NCBI RefSeq assembly: GCF_025628895.1
Contig: NZ_JAOTJC010000006.1
Span: 126,726 to 190,725 of the forward strand
Direction: 5' to 3'
Source: Alteromonas salexigens
Lineage (GTDB): Bacteria; Pseudomonadota; Gammaproteobacteria; Enterobacterales; Alteromonadaceae
DNA length: 64,000 bases
A program made the position numbers and the translations under genes. Below the pieces are notes generated by a model that did not search any database, was not told where the DNA came from, and worked only from the letters and a program-made list of their open reading frames with translations. Position 1 is the first letter of the stretch. The number at the start of each line of letters is the position of its first letter. Positions 54,256-63,998 of this stretch are shown in pieces.

Positions 54256-57200
54256 TTGCCAACACCCAGTGACGCCTTACCATCTCCTAAACAGTTGTTC
54301 GCCGAGTTAGATAACTGCTTGCTGGCCGATCGTTTTCGCCTGAAACGGCGTCTGCAGAACGTGCTAAGCATGCAGAAAAAGGGGCAGGCCGGGGCGGAAG
54401 AAAAGCTGGCTGCTGTGAACAAGGCAATTGCTGCTTCGTCGGCAAAACGGCGTACCCGGGCAGAACAGGTCCCCACGGTAACCTATCCGCCGCTGCCGGT
54501 GAGCGACAAAAAAGAGGCTATTAAAGATGCCATAGCCAGTCACCAGGTGGTAATTGTCGCGGGGGAGACGGGCTCGGGAAAAACCACGCAGCTACCTAAA
54601 ATATGTCTGGAAATGGGACGCGGTGTGGACGGCATGATAGCGCATACTCAGCCTCGCCGGCTGGCAGCCCGCAGCGTGGCTAACCGTATTGCAGAAGAAC
54701 TGGACACGCCACTGGGTGAAAAAGTCGGCTTTAAAATCCGTTTTTCTGATCAGGTAAGTGAGCAATCGTATGTCAAACTGATGACCGATGGCATGCTGCT
54801 GGCAGAAATGCAGCAGGATCGGTTTTTAAACCAGTACGACACGATTATTATTGACGAGGCTCACGAACGCAGCCTGAATATTGATTTTCTGCTGGGGTAT
54901 CTGAAACAGTTACTGGCGAAACGGCCCGAGTTAAAACTCATCATAACCTCAGCCACCATCGATCCAGAGCGGTTTTCCAGCCACTTTAACGATGCGCCTA
55001 TCATTGAGGTCAGCGGCCGTACCTATCCGGTGGAAGTGCGCTATCGGGATCCGGCAGAAATGGGCGATGATATCGATCAGACCGATGCCATTGTTGCCGC
55101 TGTCGATGAGTTGTTCCGCGAGGCACCCGGTGACATTCTGGTGTTTTTAAGCGGTGAACGGGAGATCCGTGACGCCCAGGAGGCGTTGAACCGGCAGCAA
55201 TACCGGCATACGGAGGTTGTGCCTCTGTATGCTCGGCTTTCAGCCTCCGAGCAAAACCGCATTTTTCAGTCCCATTCCGGCCGCCGCATTGTACTGGCGA
55301 CGAATGTAGCTGAAACGTCACTGACGGTTCCGGGCATTAAGTATGTTATCGATCCGGGGTTTGCGCGGATTTCCCGGTACAGTGCTCGCAGTAAAGTGCA
55401 GCGTTTACCTATCGAACCGATTTCTCAGGCCTCGGCGAATCAACGGGCGGGACGATGTGGACGGGTTTCCGACGGTATTTGTATTCGCCTGTATAGTGAA
55501 GAAGATTATCTGGGACGCCCAGAATTTACCGATCCTGAAATTCTGCGGACCAACCTGGCATCGGTTATTTTGCAAATGCTGGCGTTAGGTTTAGGTGAAA
55601 TTACGGCCTTTCCTTTTGTGCAGCCACCGGATAACCGGAATATTAACGACGGCATCCGCCTGCTCGAAGAAATACAGGCTATTACCCGTAAACAGGGGCG
55701 CCCACACCTTACCCAAATGGGCAGACAGATAGCCCGGCTGCCGATTGATCCCCGCTACGCACGAATGGTGATTGAGGCCGCCAGCAACCAGTCACTTCGT
55801 GAAGTTATGGTGATTGCTGCCGGCCTGTCTATTCAGGATCCTCGCGAGCGTCCCCAGGAGAAACGCCAGCAAGCGGATGAAAAACACAGTGAATATACGG
55901 ACAAAGATTCCGACTTTATCAGCCTGTATAACCTTTGGACCAAGTTCCGCGAACAGCAATCGGCATTAACCCAGAATCAATTGCGTAAATGGTGTAAAGC
56001 ACAGTTCATTAACTATTTGCGTATGCGGGAATGGCAGGACATTGTCAGTCAGCTGAAAAAGTCGGTAGCAGAACTCGGCATGGGGATCAGTAATCAGGCC
56101 GCAGATTACGATGCGATCCATAGCGCCCTGTGTACCGGCTTGCTGTCACACCTCGGCTTTAAAGACAAAGACCGGGAATATCTCGGCTCCCGTAACACCC
56201 GCTTTATGATCTTTCCCGGCTCAGGCCTGTCAAAAAAGCAGCCGAAATGGGTGATGGCCGCCGAGTTGGTAGAAACGTCCAAACTGTTTGCCCGCATGGT
56301 GGCGCGCATCGATCCCCAGTGGGTGGAGCCACTTGCCAGTCATGTCACTCAGTCAAGCTATTCTGAGCCTCACTGGTCGAAAAAGCGCGGTGCGGTGATG
56401 GCATGGGAAAAGGTCACCCTGTTTGGTCTGCCCATCGTGATGAAGCGGGCCGTGGTGTACAGTAAAATTGACCCCGCGGTCTGTCATGAGCTATTCATTC
56501 GTGAAGCACTGGTAGAAGGCAATACCCGGCTTCACTTTGATTTTCTGGATGATAATCAGGCATTGCTGGCCCAGGCCGATGAACTTGAACAGAAAACCCG
56601 TCGCCGGGATCTCATTGTTGATGAACAGCAGCTGGTGGATTTTTACGTCAGCCGAATTCCGGTTGAGGTAAACAACGACGCCGCTTTTCGCAAGTGGTGG
56701 AAGGGACTGAAAGATAAAGACAGCCTGCGGTTTACTGAAGAGGATGTGTATCGTCAGCAACCCGGCGTGGCGGTAGATAATGCGTTCCCTGACGTATGGC
56801 GGCAGGGCAATCTAACTTTGCCGTTGCGCTATCATTTCGAGCCAAACGCCCCCGACGACGGGGTAACCGTGGCCATTCCTTTACCCTTACTGAATCAGGT
56901 AGAGGACAGCGGGTTCGACTGGCAGGTACCGGGCCTGCGTGAAGAGCGCATTATGGCTATGATCCGCGGGCTACCCAAGCGGATTCGTAAAAACTTTGTG
57001 CCTGCGCCGAATTTTGCCCAGGCGTGTATGGCCGATATCGCGCAAACTGACAAAAAAGGCCGGCCACAGTCACTGCAGACAGCCGTCACCGATAAGTTAC
57101 GCCGCATGACGGGGATCACGGTGGACGATGAAGACTGGCAACAGGTGAAGCTGGACACCCACCTGAGGTTGCACTTTGCCGTGGTGGATGACAAAGGCGA

Positions 57201-58164
57201 GGTGGTCGCCAGTGGCGACGATCTGCACCAGTTAAAACAACAATGTCAGGGTCAGGTAAAGGAAACCTTCGAACAGGCGGCTACGCCGGAGCTTGAGCGT
57301 AGCGGCCTTACTGAATGGGATTTCGACAGCCTGCCGCAGACCTTCGAACAGTCAATGGCCGGCTTTAAAGTGCAGGCTTTCCCGGCTCTGGTGCCCCAAG
57401 GTGACAGTGTCGATATTGAGCTGGTGGACGAAACTGACAAAGCGCAGCAATTGCACCGTCAGGGCGTGAATGTACTGGTGAAAAATGCCATGCCATCGCC
57501 GCTGAATTACCTCCAGAGTAAACTGCCAAATAAAGCCAAGCTGGGGTTGTACTTTAACCCCTTTGGACAAATTAAAGCGTTAATTGATGACTGCATTATG
57601 GCCGGTATCGACGATTTGGTCTGCCAGTTCTGTACCACCCACAATACTGACATCCGTGAACGGGAGGCCTTTACGGCATGTGTTGACTGGGTGCGCGAAC
57701 AAATCAACGAAGTGGTGCTGGATATTGCCCGGCAAGCCGAGCAGGGACTGACACTGGCTCATCAGTGTCAAAAGCAGATGAAAGGCAATGTGCCCCTGAC
57801 CATGGTAAGCGCGTTAGGTGATTGCAAAGCTCACCTGAACCAGCTGGTGTTTCCCGGCTTTGTCAGCGATATCGGGCGGGCGCGCCTTGATGACTGGAAT
57901 CGTTATATTAAAGGACTGGCCCGGCGGCTGGAGAAATTACCGGTAGATCCCAACCGGGATCGCATGCAACAGGTGACCATTGAAAAAGTCACCACAGCCT
58001 GGGAAAAAGTGCAGGCGAAGTACCCGGGCACCCAGCGGCCAGCCGCTCTTGAGGAGGTCCGCTGGATGATTGAGGAGCTGCGGGTAAGCCTGTTTGCTCA
58101 GCAACTTGGTACGGCGTATCCAATATCTGCCAAACGTATCCTGACACGGCTGGAAGAGTTCTAA
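54256..58164 (+). CDS. hrpA: ATP-dependent RNA helicase HrpA
   Basis: DEAH-box helicase; in E. coli it rescues collided or stalled ribosomes. Using TTG 54256 (AGAGGA 7 bases upstream) gives 1302 residues, close to the 1300 of E. coli HrpA; an in-frame TTG at 54184 lies upstream of the antiporter terminator and is rejected. Motifs: Walker A GETGSGKTTQ, DEAH in IIDEAHERSLNIDF, SATID, and QRAGRCGRVSDGICIRLY in motif VI, then the HrpA-specific C-terminal half. It is a single gene. Confidence 0.96.
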   Translation: MPTPSDALPSPKQLFAELDNCLLADRFRLKRRLQNVLSMQKKGQAGAEEKLAAVNKAIAASSAKRRTRAEQVPTVTYPPLPVSDKKEAIKDAIASHQVVIVAGETGSGKTTQLPKICLEMGRGVDGMIAHTQPRRLAARSVANRIAEELDTPLGEKVGFKIRFSDQVSEQSYVKLMTDGMLLAEMQQDRFLNQYDTIIIDEAHERSLNIDFLLGYLKQLLAKRPELKLIITSATIDPERFSSHFNDAPIIEVSGRTYPVEVRYRDPAEMGDDIDQTDAIVAAVDELFREAPGDILVFLSGEREIRDAQEALNRQQYRHTEVVPLYARLSASEQNRIFQSHSGRRIVLATNVAETSLTVPGIKYVIDPGFARISRYSARSKVQRLPIEPISQASANQRAGRCGRVSDGICIRLYSEEDYLGRPEFTDPEILRTNLASVILQMLALGLGEITAFPFVQPPDNRNINDGIRLLEEIQAITRKQGRPHLTQMGRQIARLPIDPRYARMVIEAASNQSLREVMVIAAGLSIQDPRERPQEKRQQADEKHSEYTDKDSDFISLYNLWTKFREQQSALTQNQLRKWCKAQFINYLRMREWQDIVSQLKKSVAELGMGISNQAADYDAIHSALCTGLLSHLGFKDKDREYLGSRNTRFMIFPGSGLSKKQPKWVMAAELVETSKLFARMVARIDPQWVEPLASHVTQSSYSEPHWSKKRGAVMAWEKVTLFGLPIVMKRAVVYSKIDPAVCHELFIREALVEGNTRLHFDFLDDNQALLAQADELEQKTRRRDLIVDEQQLVDFYVSRIPVEVNNDAAFRKWWKGLKDKDSLRFTEEDVYRQQPGVAVDNAFPDVWRQGNLTLPLRYHFEPNAPDDGVTVAIPLPLLNQVEDSGFDWQVPGLREERIMAMIRGLPKRIRKNFVPAPNFAQACMADIAQTDKKGRPQSLQTAVTDKLRRMTGITVDDEDWQQVKLDTHLRLHFAVVDDKGEVVASGDDLHQLKQQCQGQVKETFEQAATPELERSGLTEWDFDSLPQTFEQSMAGFKVQAFPALVPQGDSVDIELVDETDKAQQLHRQGVNVLVKNAMPSPLNYLQSKLPNKAKLGLYFNPFGQIKALIDDCIMAGIDDLVCQFCTTHNTDIREREAFTACVDWVREQINEVVLDIARQAEQGLTLAHQCQKQMKGNVPLTMVSALGDCKAHLNQLVFPGFVSDIGRARLDDWNRYIKGLARRLEKLPVDPNRDRMQQVTIEKVTTAWEKVQAKYPGTQRPAALEEVRWMIEELRVSLFAQQLGTAYPISAKRILTRLEEF

Positions 58165-58263
58165 ACTGCATTTTCACATTGACAAGGTGCCACCGGCACC
58201 CTATAACGGGATGTACAGGTAGATGATGCGCCATGCATGCAGAAGTGAGGCAGGAGAAGTAAG

Positions 58264-58566
58264 ATGTTGGGATACGATGATAAACGCAATTTCTTCAGAA
58301 TGATGGTGAATTCGCCATGTCAGCTGGAGATAAACGACGAAGAGTCGAGCCGTACCCTCCAAGCGGTTTGCAAGGACATCAGCGCAACCGGTATGTCGTT
58401 AGAAGTTGCCGAACCTTCTGTCGAGCTGGGCACCAAGGTGAATGTGTCCATTGACTCCACCAGTTCACAGATACCGTCGCTGTCGGCCGTGGCCACTGTG
58501 GTCAGGTGTGTACCGGAGTCAGACGCCAGCTGCATTCTTGGTGTAGAAATTTCCGAGATGAATTAA
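58264..58566 (+). CDS. Small PilZ-domain c-di-GMP receptor
   Basis: A 100-residue single-domain PilZ protein. Both c-di-GMP contacts are intact: RxxxR as RNFFR at residues 8-12, and DxSxxG as DISATG at about 39-44. The remaining strands (GTKVNVSID, AVATVVRCV) complete the barrel, so it should bind c-di-GMP. The target is unknown. It lies between hrpA and convergent rlmI, with a GC-rich hairpin after it (58572-58612). Confidence 0.92.
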   Translation: MLGYDDKRNFFRMMVNSPCQLEINDEESSRTLQAVCKDISATGMSLEVAEPSVELGTKVNVSIDSTSSQIPSLSAVATVVRCVPESDASCILGVEISEMN

Positions 58567-58571
58567 GCTCA

Positions 58572-58612
58572 CCGGCCGGCGGGGGCATTGATAACTCCCC
58601 CAGCCCGGCCGG
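58572..58612. terminator. GC-rich hairpin between convergent pilZ and rlmI
   Basis: CCGGCCGGC-GGGGG (58572-58585) pairs with CCCCC-AGC-CCGGCCGG (58597-58612) with a small bulge. It has no T tract but lies between two convergent stops, so it is a plausible bidirectional stop signal. Confidence 0.5.
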
Positions 58613-58627
58613 ACAGCCTTCCAGTGG

Positions 58628-59818
58628 TTAATCTACCACCTGGCAAACCAACCCTTTCAGATAGTAACCCTCAGGGAAACTACCGATGGTGGGGTGGTCG
58701 GTGGCCTGAGATAAGCGCTCGATAATCTTAATGGTTCTGCCAGCATCCAGAGCGGCATCAGCCACAATCTTCTGAAATAAATCTGCCGGCATCAGCCCGG
58801 AACAACTGAACGTCATCAGAATGCCGCCTGGTTTAACGGCATGGATCCCATACATATTAATGTCTTTATAACCCCGTGACGCCCGTGGCAGAGACGCCTT
58901 ACTGTCGACAAACTTAGGCGGATCCAGTATCACCATGTCAAACTGTTGCTGTTGTTCATGATAGCGGCGCAACACCTGAAAGACGTCTTCGTTAACCATG
59001 GTGCACTTTTCGGGCGCTAGCTGATTCAGGGTAAGATGTTGTGCAGCCAGGTCCAGCGCGGCTGCGGATACATCTACATTAGTGACATGACTGGCTCCAC
59101 CTGCCAGCGCGTAACACGCAAACGTACCAGTGTAACTAAAACAGTTCAGTACCGTGGCGTCTTTCGCGTAGCGTCCTGCCGTCGCGCGATTGTCTCGCTG
59201 GTCGAGATAAAAGCCCGTCTTATGACCCTGTTCAATGTCTACCAGAATGCGAACGCCGTTTTCAGTAATCGTCACCTCCCGTTGGGGTTCACCTGACAGC
59301 GTCTGCACTAACGGCTCCAACCCCTCTTTCTTTCTCACGTCCACATCGCTACGTTCATACACGGCGGTATCAGGCAGAAGTTTATTCAGGGCCCAGACAA
59401 TTTTATCGCGGTGTTTGTCGGCGCCGGCGCTAAGAAGCTGAACCACCGCCACTTTGTCGTAGATATCAATGGTCACGCCGGGCAGGCCGTCAGACTCTGA
59501 GGCCACCAGTCGGTAGCTGTTAGTGTCCTTGCCGGCAAACAGCCGTTGTCTGAGCAGATGGGCCTGCTCAATACGACGCAGGAAAAAACCGTTATCGATG
59601 CTTTCAGATTGTGAAAAAGTCCACATGCGAACCCGGATCTGTGAGTCTGGCGAATAGGCGCCGCGACCCAGCCAGGTCCCTTCTGCGCTGATTACGTCTA
59701 CCGTATCGCCGCGGCGGCATTTGCCTTTTACCGTATTGACGGCGCTGGCAAATACCCAGGGATGACGACGTTGTAACGAGCGTTCCCGCTCAGGATTCAG
59801 AGTAACGGTGGCAGACAT
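58628..59818 (-). CDS. rlmI: 23S rRNA (cytosine-1962-C5)-methyltransferase RlmI
   Basis: SAM-dependent rRNA methyltransferase of 396 residues, exactly the E. coli RlmI length. An N-terminal PUA-like domain (RRHPWVFASAV, GDTVDVISAEGTWLGRGAYSP), an EEHD-like middle and a Rossmann methyltransferase domain (VLNCFSYTGTFACYAL, motif IV VILDPPKFVDSK) are visible, with CSGLM near the catalytic loop. ATG 59818 fits the family N-terminus; 59 in-frame codons upstream run into the divergent gene and are rejected. Confidence 0.95.
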   Translation of the reverse strand: MSATVTLNPERERSLQRRHPWVFASAVNTVKGKCRRGDTVDVISAEGTWLGRGAYSPDSQIRVRMWTFSQSESIDNGFFLRRIEQAHLLRQRLFAGKDTNSYRLVASESDGLPGVTIDIYDKVAVVQLLSAGADKHRDKIVWALNKLLPDTAVYERSDVDVRKKEGLEPLVQTLSGEPQREVTITENGVRILVDIEQGHKTGFYLDQRDNRATAGRYAKDATVLNCFSYTGTFACYALAGGASHVTNVDVSAAALDLAAQHLTLNQLAPEKCTMVNEDVFQVLRRYHEQQQQFDMVILDPPKFVDSKASLPRASRGYKDINMYGIHAVKPGGILMTFSCSGLMPADLFQKIVADAALDAGRTIKIIERLSQATDHPTIGSFPEGYYLKGLVCQVVD

Positions 59819-59939
59819 AGGCGACCTTTTGTTTGTAGCAATTCGTGGCCGCGCAGTATACCGACTATCATAAGTGGCTGCGACTGTTGTCTCGCCGGTC
59901 GTCCTGCTACAGTTAAGAAAAGCACAAGGAGTCAGTACT

Positions 59940-60917
59940 ATGCGATTTATCGACCACGAACGAGGTGAGGGGCCTGGCGGCTTATTTATCAGCAATACTG
60001 CACGCCCGACGCTGGCACCGGGCTACGTACGGGTGCGGGTTGCCGCCTTTGGTGTCAACCGGGCAGATACCTTACAACGCAAAGGCATGTATCCGCCACC
60101 GCCAGGCGAGAGCCCGATCCTGGGACTGGAAATAGCCGGCGAAGTGATTGAACTGGGGGACAGTAAGTGCCAATGGCAGGCAGGCGACCGGGTCTTTGGA
60201 CTGGTCGCGGGGGGCGGCTATGCTGAAGAGGTGGTGGTGCTGGCCGACCATTTGATGCGCTGCCCGGCATCATTGTCTTTCGAGCAGAGCGCCGGGCTGG
60301 CCGAGGTGTTCCTGACGGCGTTCCAGTGTTTATACCTGATTGCGGATATCCAGAAAGAACAGCGGGCATTAATTCATGCCGGTGCCAGTGGCGTTGGACT
60401 GGCCGCGATTCAGTTATGCCGACTGTTTGGGGTGGAAACTGCCACGACGGCGTCATCGCCTGAAAAGCTGGCGCTATGCAAGGAGATGGGCGCCAGCCTG
60501 TTAATTAACTACCGGCAGGATGACTTTAAAGAGGTGGTGTCGCAGTCATGGCCTGACGGTGTGCACATGGTGCTGGATGTGGTGGGGGGTGACTACCTGA
60601 ACCGTAATCTGTCACTACTGGCGCGGGATGGCACGGTGGTTTACCTGGCAATGCTGGGTGGGCGGTATGCCGATAAGCTGGATATGGCCAGTTTGCTGGG
60701 CAAACGGGCTACCATTCAGGGCACTACGTTACGTAACCGCACTGACGGATATAAATCCAGTCTTATACAATTATTCACGGAACGCTGCCTGGCTGCGTTT
60801 GATACCGGCGAGCTAACCGTGCACCTGGATACGGTGTTTGCCGTGGACGATATTGCGCAGGCCCATCAGCGCCTCGAAAATAACGATAGCATGGGTAAGT
60901 TCGTAGGCAGGTGGTAA
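59940..60917 (+). CDS. NAD(P)H:quinone oxidoreductase (MDR superfamily)
   Basis: Zinc-free medium-chain reductase of 325 residues, PIG3/Qor-like. VNRADTLQRKGMYPPPP and ILGLEIAGEVIELG form the catalytic domain; HAGASGVGLAAIQL is the NADPH Rossmann loop (quinone-oxidoreductase-type GxSGVG), and the C-terminus is HQRLENNDSMGKFVGRW. The structural-zinc Cys residues of alcohol dehydrogenases are absent. ATG 59940 has AAGGAG 8 bases upstream. The natural quinone or aldehyde substrate is unknown. Confidence 0.9.
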   Translation: MRFIDHERGEGPGGLFISNTARPTLAPGYVRVRVAAFGVNRADTLQRKGMYPPPPGESPILGLEIAGEVIELGDSKCQWQAGDRVFGLVAGGGYAEEVVVLADHLMRCPASLSFEQSAGLAEVFLTAFQCLYLIADIQKEQRALIHAGASGVGLAAIQLCRLFGVETATTASSPEKLALCKEMGASLLINYRQDDFKEVVSQSWPDGVHMVLDVVGGDYLNRNLSLLARDGTVVYLAMLGGRYADKLDMASLLGKRATIQGTTLRNRTDGYKSSLIQLFTERCLAAFDTGELTVHLDTVFAVDDIAQAHQRLENNDSMGKFVGRW

Positions 60918-60974
60918 CGGCTTACGCGCCTGCCATTCTCAACGGACAGTGATGCCGCTGCCGGTCAACGTTCG

Positions 60975-61442
60975 TTAACTGGTGAATCCGCTATCCGGCT
61001 GAGTCGGTTTCGCTTCGGCGGCGGCCCGTGCTAAATCGTCACAACGTTCGTTTTCAGGGTGACCCGAATGGCCCTTCACCCAGTGCCAGTTGATTTTGTG
61101 GCGGCTGACCGCTTCATCTAGCTGTTTCCAGAGATCAGCGTTTTTCACCGGTTTTTTGTCTGCAGTACGCCAGCCATTCTTACGCCAGTTGTGGATCCAC
61201 TGGTTAATGCCATTTTTAACATACTGACTGTCGGTCGTTATCTCGACATTGCAGGGTTCTGTCAGGCTGTTGAGTGCCATGATCGGCGCCAGCAATTCCA
61301 TCCGGTTGTTGGTGGTATGGGCATAGCCGTCACTGAGTTCTTTACGGTGTGACTTGTACACCAGTACAGCACCATACCCGCCAGGACCCGGGTTGCCCAG
61401 GCAGGAACCGTCTGTATAAATATGAATCGTTTTCTGTGACAC
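60975..61442 (-). CDS. rnhA: Ribonuclease HI
   Basis: Cuts RNA in RNA-DNA hybrids. The 155-residue length equals E. coli RNase HI. The four-acid active site is visible: [17 protein letters not shown] (Asp), [11 protein letters not shown] (Glu), [13 protein letters not shown] (Asp) and [11 protein letters not shown] (Asp); the handle region [20 protein letters not shown] is intact. The start is GTG 61442, with GAGG about 8 bases upstream. It is divergent from dnaQ, the conserved rnhA-dnaQ arrangement. Confidence 0.97.
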   Translation of the reverse strand: MSQKTIHIYTDGSCLGNPGPGGYGAVLVYKSHRKELSDGYAHTTNNRMELLAPIMALNSLTEPCNVEITTDSQYVKNGINQWIHNWRKNGWRTADKKPVKNADLWKQLDEAVSRHKINWHWVKGHSGHPENERCDDLARAAAEAKPTQPDSGFTS

Positions 61443-61528
61443 CCGTATACCTCTTTTTATATGTTTGTCGTAGCGTGCAGCGATGGGCTTGATATACTAG
61501 CAAAAAACCATGTCAAAGCAGAGTTATC

Positions 61529-62248
61529 ATGCGTCAGATTGTTCTTGATACAGAAACCACCGGTATTGATCCCAAAGAAGGCCACCGCATCATTGAAATC
61601 GGCTGCGTGGAAGTGGTCGATCGTAAGTTAACCGGCAACCACTTTCATGTATATATAAATCCGGGACGCCAGATTGAGCAGGAAGCCATTGAAGTGCATG
61701 GCATTACCAATGAGTTTTTGGCCGACAAGCCGGTATTCAGAGACGTAGCCGAAGACTTTGTGAATTTTATTCGCGGCGCTCAACTGGTCATCCATAACGC
61801 CCCCTTCGATGTAGGGTTTATGGATCACGAGTTTGCCATGGAGCCCAAAACCCGTTCGGTTAAAACGGCTGACATCTGCAGTGTTCTCGATACCCTGGCG
61901 GTAGCGCGGAAAATGCATCCTGGCCAGAAAAACAACCTGGATGCGCTGTGTAAACGTTATGGCATAGATAACAGCCACCGTGAGCTTCACGGTGCACTAC
62001 TGGATGCCGAAATTCTGGCCGATGTTTATCTGCTAATGACGGGCGGACAGACCCGACTGAACCTGGCCGGTAAAAATAGTGAGTCTGGGGAGTCAGCAGA
62101 TGCGATACGGCGGGTTAAGCGAAACGGAAATAAATTAAAGGTTATTAAAGCCAGCGCCGATGAATTAACACAACATGAGGCGCGTTTAGACATTGTGGAA
62201 CAAAGTGGTGGCAAATGTTTGTGGCGCACACCCGCTAATCAAGAATAG
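61529..62248 (+). CDS. dnaQ: DNA polymerase III epsilon subunit (proofreading exonuclease)
   Basis: 3'-5' proofreading subunit of the replicative polymerase. The 239-residue protein has the DEDDh residues: VLDTETTGIDP, INPGRQ... with HNAPFDVGFMD (Asp), and HGALLDAEILADVYL (His and Asp). A linker after about 185 and a C-terminal KCLWRTPA tail contact the alpha subunit. It is divergent from rnhA across 86 bases. A TATACT box at 61493-61498 may be its -10. Confidence 0.97.
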   Translation: MRQIVLDTETTGIDPKEGHRIIEIGCVEVVDRKLTGNHFHVYINPGRQIEQEAIEVHGITNEFLADKPVFRDVAEDFVNFIRGAQLVIHNAPFDVGFMDHEFAMEPKTRSVKTADICSVLDTLAVARKMHPGQKNNLDALCKRYGIDNSHRELHGALLDAEILADVYLLMTGGQTRLNLAGKNSESGESADAIRRVKRNGNKLKVIKASADELTQHEARLDIVEQSGGKCLWRTPANQE

Positions 62249-62260
62249 TTTCAGGAGTGA

Positions 62261-63730
62261 GTGGTGGTGAAGTATTTGCTGGTGGGAATGGCCGTGTGGA
62301 CGCTAAGCAGCGTCGTGCACGCACAGGATACCCAGTCTCCGCCGGCCGGACCGGAGAATGCCCCGGCCACGCGCTCTGAGCCAGCCGGTACAGACGCTGC
62401 GCAGGAAGCCGCCCCCTCGCCACTGACCGAACTTGGCTCAGAATACCAGAACTCTATTGAGCTGCTGCGCAACCGCTTTCGCATTGATTACAAAGTTGAC
62501 GAAATCACTATGGTGTTTTTCCGTGAATATGGATCGGCGCCGGTGGTGTTGGTCAGGCCTGACGGCTCGAAAATATTCCAGAGTCAGGCCGAGGGCGATG
62601 GCATCTTCTGGTACGATGCTGACACCTTTGACATGGTTAATATTAAAAACCCGGTGCCAGGCCCCTGGCAGGCAGTCGGGCGCATCCTGCCAGAAAGTCG
62701 GGTTATGGTGTTATCCGACATCGCCCTGCACGCTGAACCGCTACCCAACATTATCTTCTCAGGTGAAATACTGAAAAGTACCGCGTACCTGACTAATAAT
62801 GGTAACCCCATAAACTATAACCAGTTTCGTGATGTGGTAGAGCTGACCATTGAAATGACCAGCACCAATAATCCGGATTATGATAATTTTGGTGCCAACG
62901 ACCAATTAATCGCGACCTTTGAAGATAACGGTCGGGGGATGGACGAAGCTCCGCTGGACGGTACGTTCACCGGCCAGTTCAACCTGTCGGTACCGGCGGG
63001 CGAGTGGACACCTGTATTCCGGGTGACGACCCCCATGTTCACCCGTGAGCAGGTTGACGACCCCATTCGGTTGTATACCAACCCGGTTGAGCTTGATGTT
63101 GAGTTAGACGGCGGCGGCGACGGTTATCATAAGTTGCTGATAGACGTGAACCGTGAACTTGTTGACATCGAATCGTTGCTGGTCGATGGCAAAGTACGTT
63201 TCCCCAATGGTGACATGCAGACGTTTTCGATCACCGAGCCCAGCAGCAACGCTCGCGAGCACCTAATTGTGGCATACGAAGAAGGCGTGTTCCGGGTAAA
63301 ACTTACTGCTTATGGAACGACATCGGAAGGACGGGACTTTATTCTGGATGTCCCGGAATATACATTTCTCGCCGAAGCGCCAGAACCGGAAGTTGTCGAC
63401 CCTATGCTCAATGAAGCGACTGACAGCCAGTCGACACCTGACGAATCCGTCATGACCGAACCCGAAGTGAGCATCGCGGAGGCTGAAACGCCTCCCGAAC
63501 AGGAAGAAATGGGGACCGGCAAACTGATGACCCTGTTACTTGTCGTCAACGGCACAATTATCGGGATAGGCATAGTCGTCGCGGTATTCATTATGCTGCG
63601 CCGGCGTCGGGGGATAAAATCAGCGCCACCGATGACGGGAGATGCGCCGCCTTCAAGCACGGCAAAGTCGGGTATGCTGGATAAGCTCACCGGGCTGTTT
63701 AAGAAGCGTACACCTGCAGATAAGCATTAA
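62261..63730 (+). CDS. TIGR03503-family membrane protein
   Basis: A 489-residue protein of unknown function that I recognise as TIGR03503-like, usually found beside dnaQ in Alteromonadales, Shewanella and Vibrio. It has a signal peptide (about 1-22), a Pro/Ala-rich linker, a large beta-rich periplasmic part (DEITMVFFREYGSAPVVLV to about 375), an acidic linker, one transmembrane helix at about 425-447 (LLLVVNGTIIGIGIVVAVFI) and a basic Arg-rich cytosolic tail. Three successive GTG codons (62261-62269) could start it; AGGAG spacing favours the second or third. Confidence 0.8.
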   Translation: MVVKYLLVGMAVWTLSSVVHAQDTQSPPAGPENAPATRSEPAGTDAAQEAAPSPLTELGSEYQNSIELLRNRFRIDYKVDEITMVFFREYGSAPVVLVRPDGSKIFQSQAEGDGIFWYDADTFDMVNIKNPVPGPWQAVGRILPESRVMVLSDIALHAEPLPNIIFSGEILKSTAYLTNNGNPINYNQFRDVVELTIEMTSTNNPDYDNFGANDQLIATFEDNGRGMDEAPLDGTFTGQFNLSVPAGEWTPVFRVTTPMFTREQVDDPIRLYTNPVELDVELDGGGDGYHKLLIDVNRELVDIESLLVDGKVRFPNGDMQTFSITEPSSNAREHLIVAYEEGVFRVKLTAYGTTSEGRDFILDVPEYTFLAEAPEPEVVDPMLNEATDSQSTPDESVMTEPEVSIAEAETPPEQEEMGTGKLMTLLLVVNGTIIGIGIVVAVFIMLRRRRGIKSAPPMTGDAPPSSTAKSGMLDKLTGLFKKRTPADKH

Positions 63731-63826
63731 AATAGCCCGTGAGCGACAGAATTGTTGATATTTAAAACATTCTGATGAAATTGCGTGCAAACGACCTGCG
63801 GATAACGATTTTATTCAAAAAAAGCA

Positions 63827-63855
63827 TTGACTCTATTTGGGTGAAACCGTATTAT
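63827..63855 (+). promoter_or_regulatory. Sigma-70 promoter of the tRNA-Asp gene
   Basis: The -35 TTGACT (63827-63832) and -10 TATTAT (63850-63855) are separated by exactly 17 bases. Just after lies a GC-rich discriminator (CTGCGCCGC), typical of stringently controlled stable-RNA promoters. The tRNA begins 67 bases after the -10. Confidence 0.85.
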
Positions 63856-63921
63856 CTGCGCCGCAGTGAGGGCAGGGCGATTCACCAATCGTAATTAACT
63901 CACTGATAGTATTGAAAAAGT

Positions 63922-63998
63922 GGAGCGGTAGTTCAGTTGGTTAGAATACCGGCCTGTCACGCCGGGGGTCGCGGGTTCGAGTCCCGTCCGCTCCGCCA
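63922..63998 (+). tRNA. tRNA-Asp(GTC)
   Basis: A 77-base cloverleaf including an encoded CCA end (63996-63998). The acceptor stem pairs GGAGCGG with CCGCTCC, the anticodon stem CCGGC/GCCGG encloses GTC at 63956-63958, and the T arm contains GGTTCGAGTCC. It decodes aspartate codons. Confidence 0.97.
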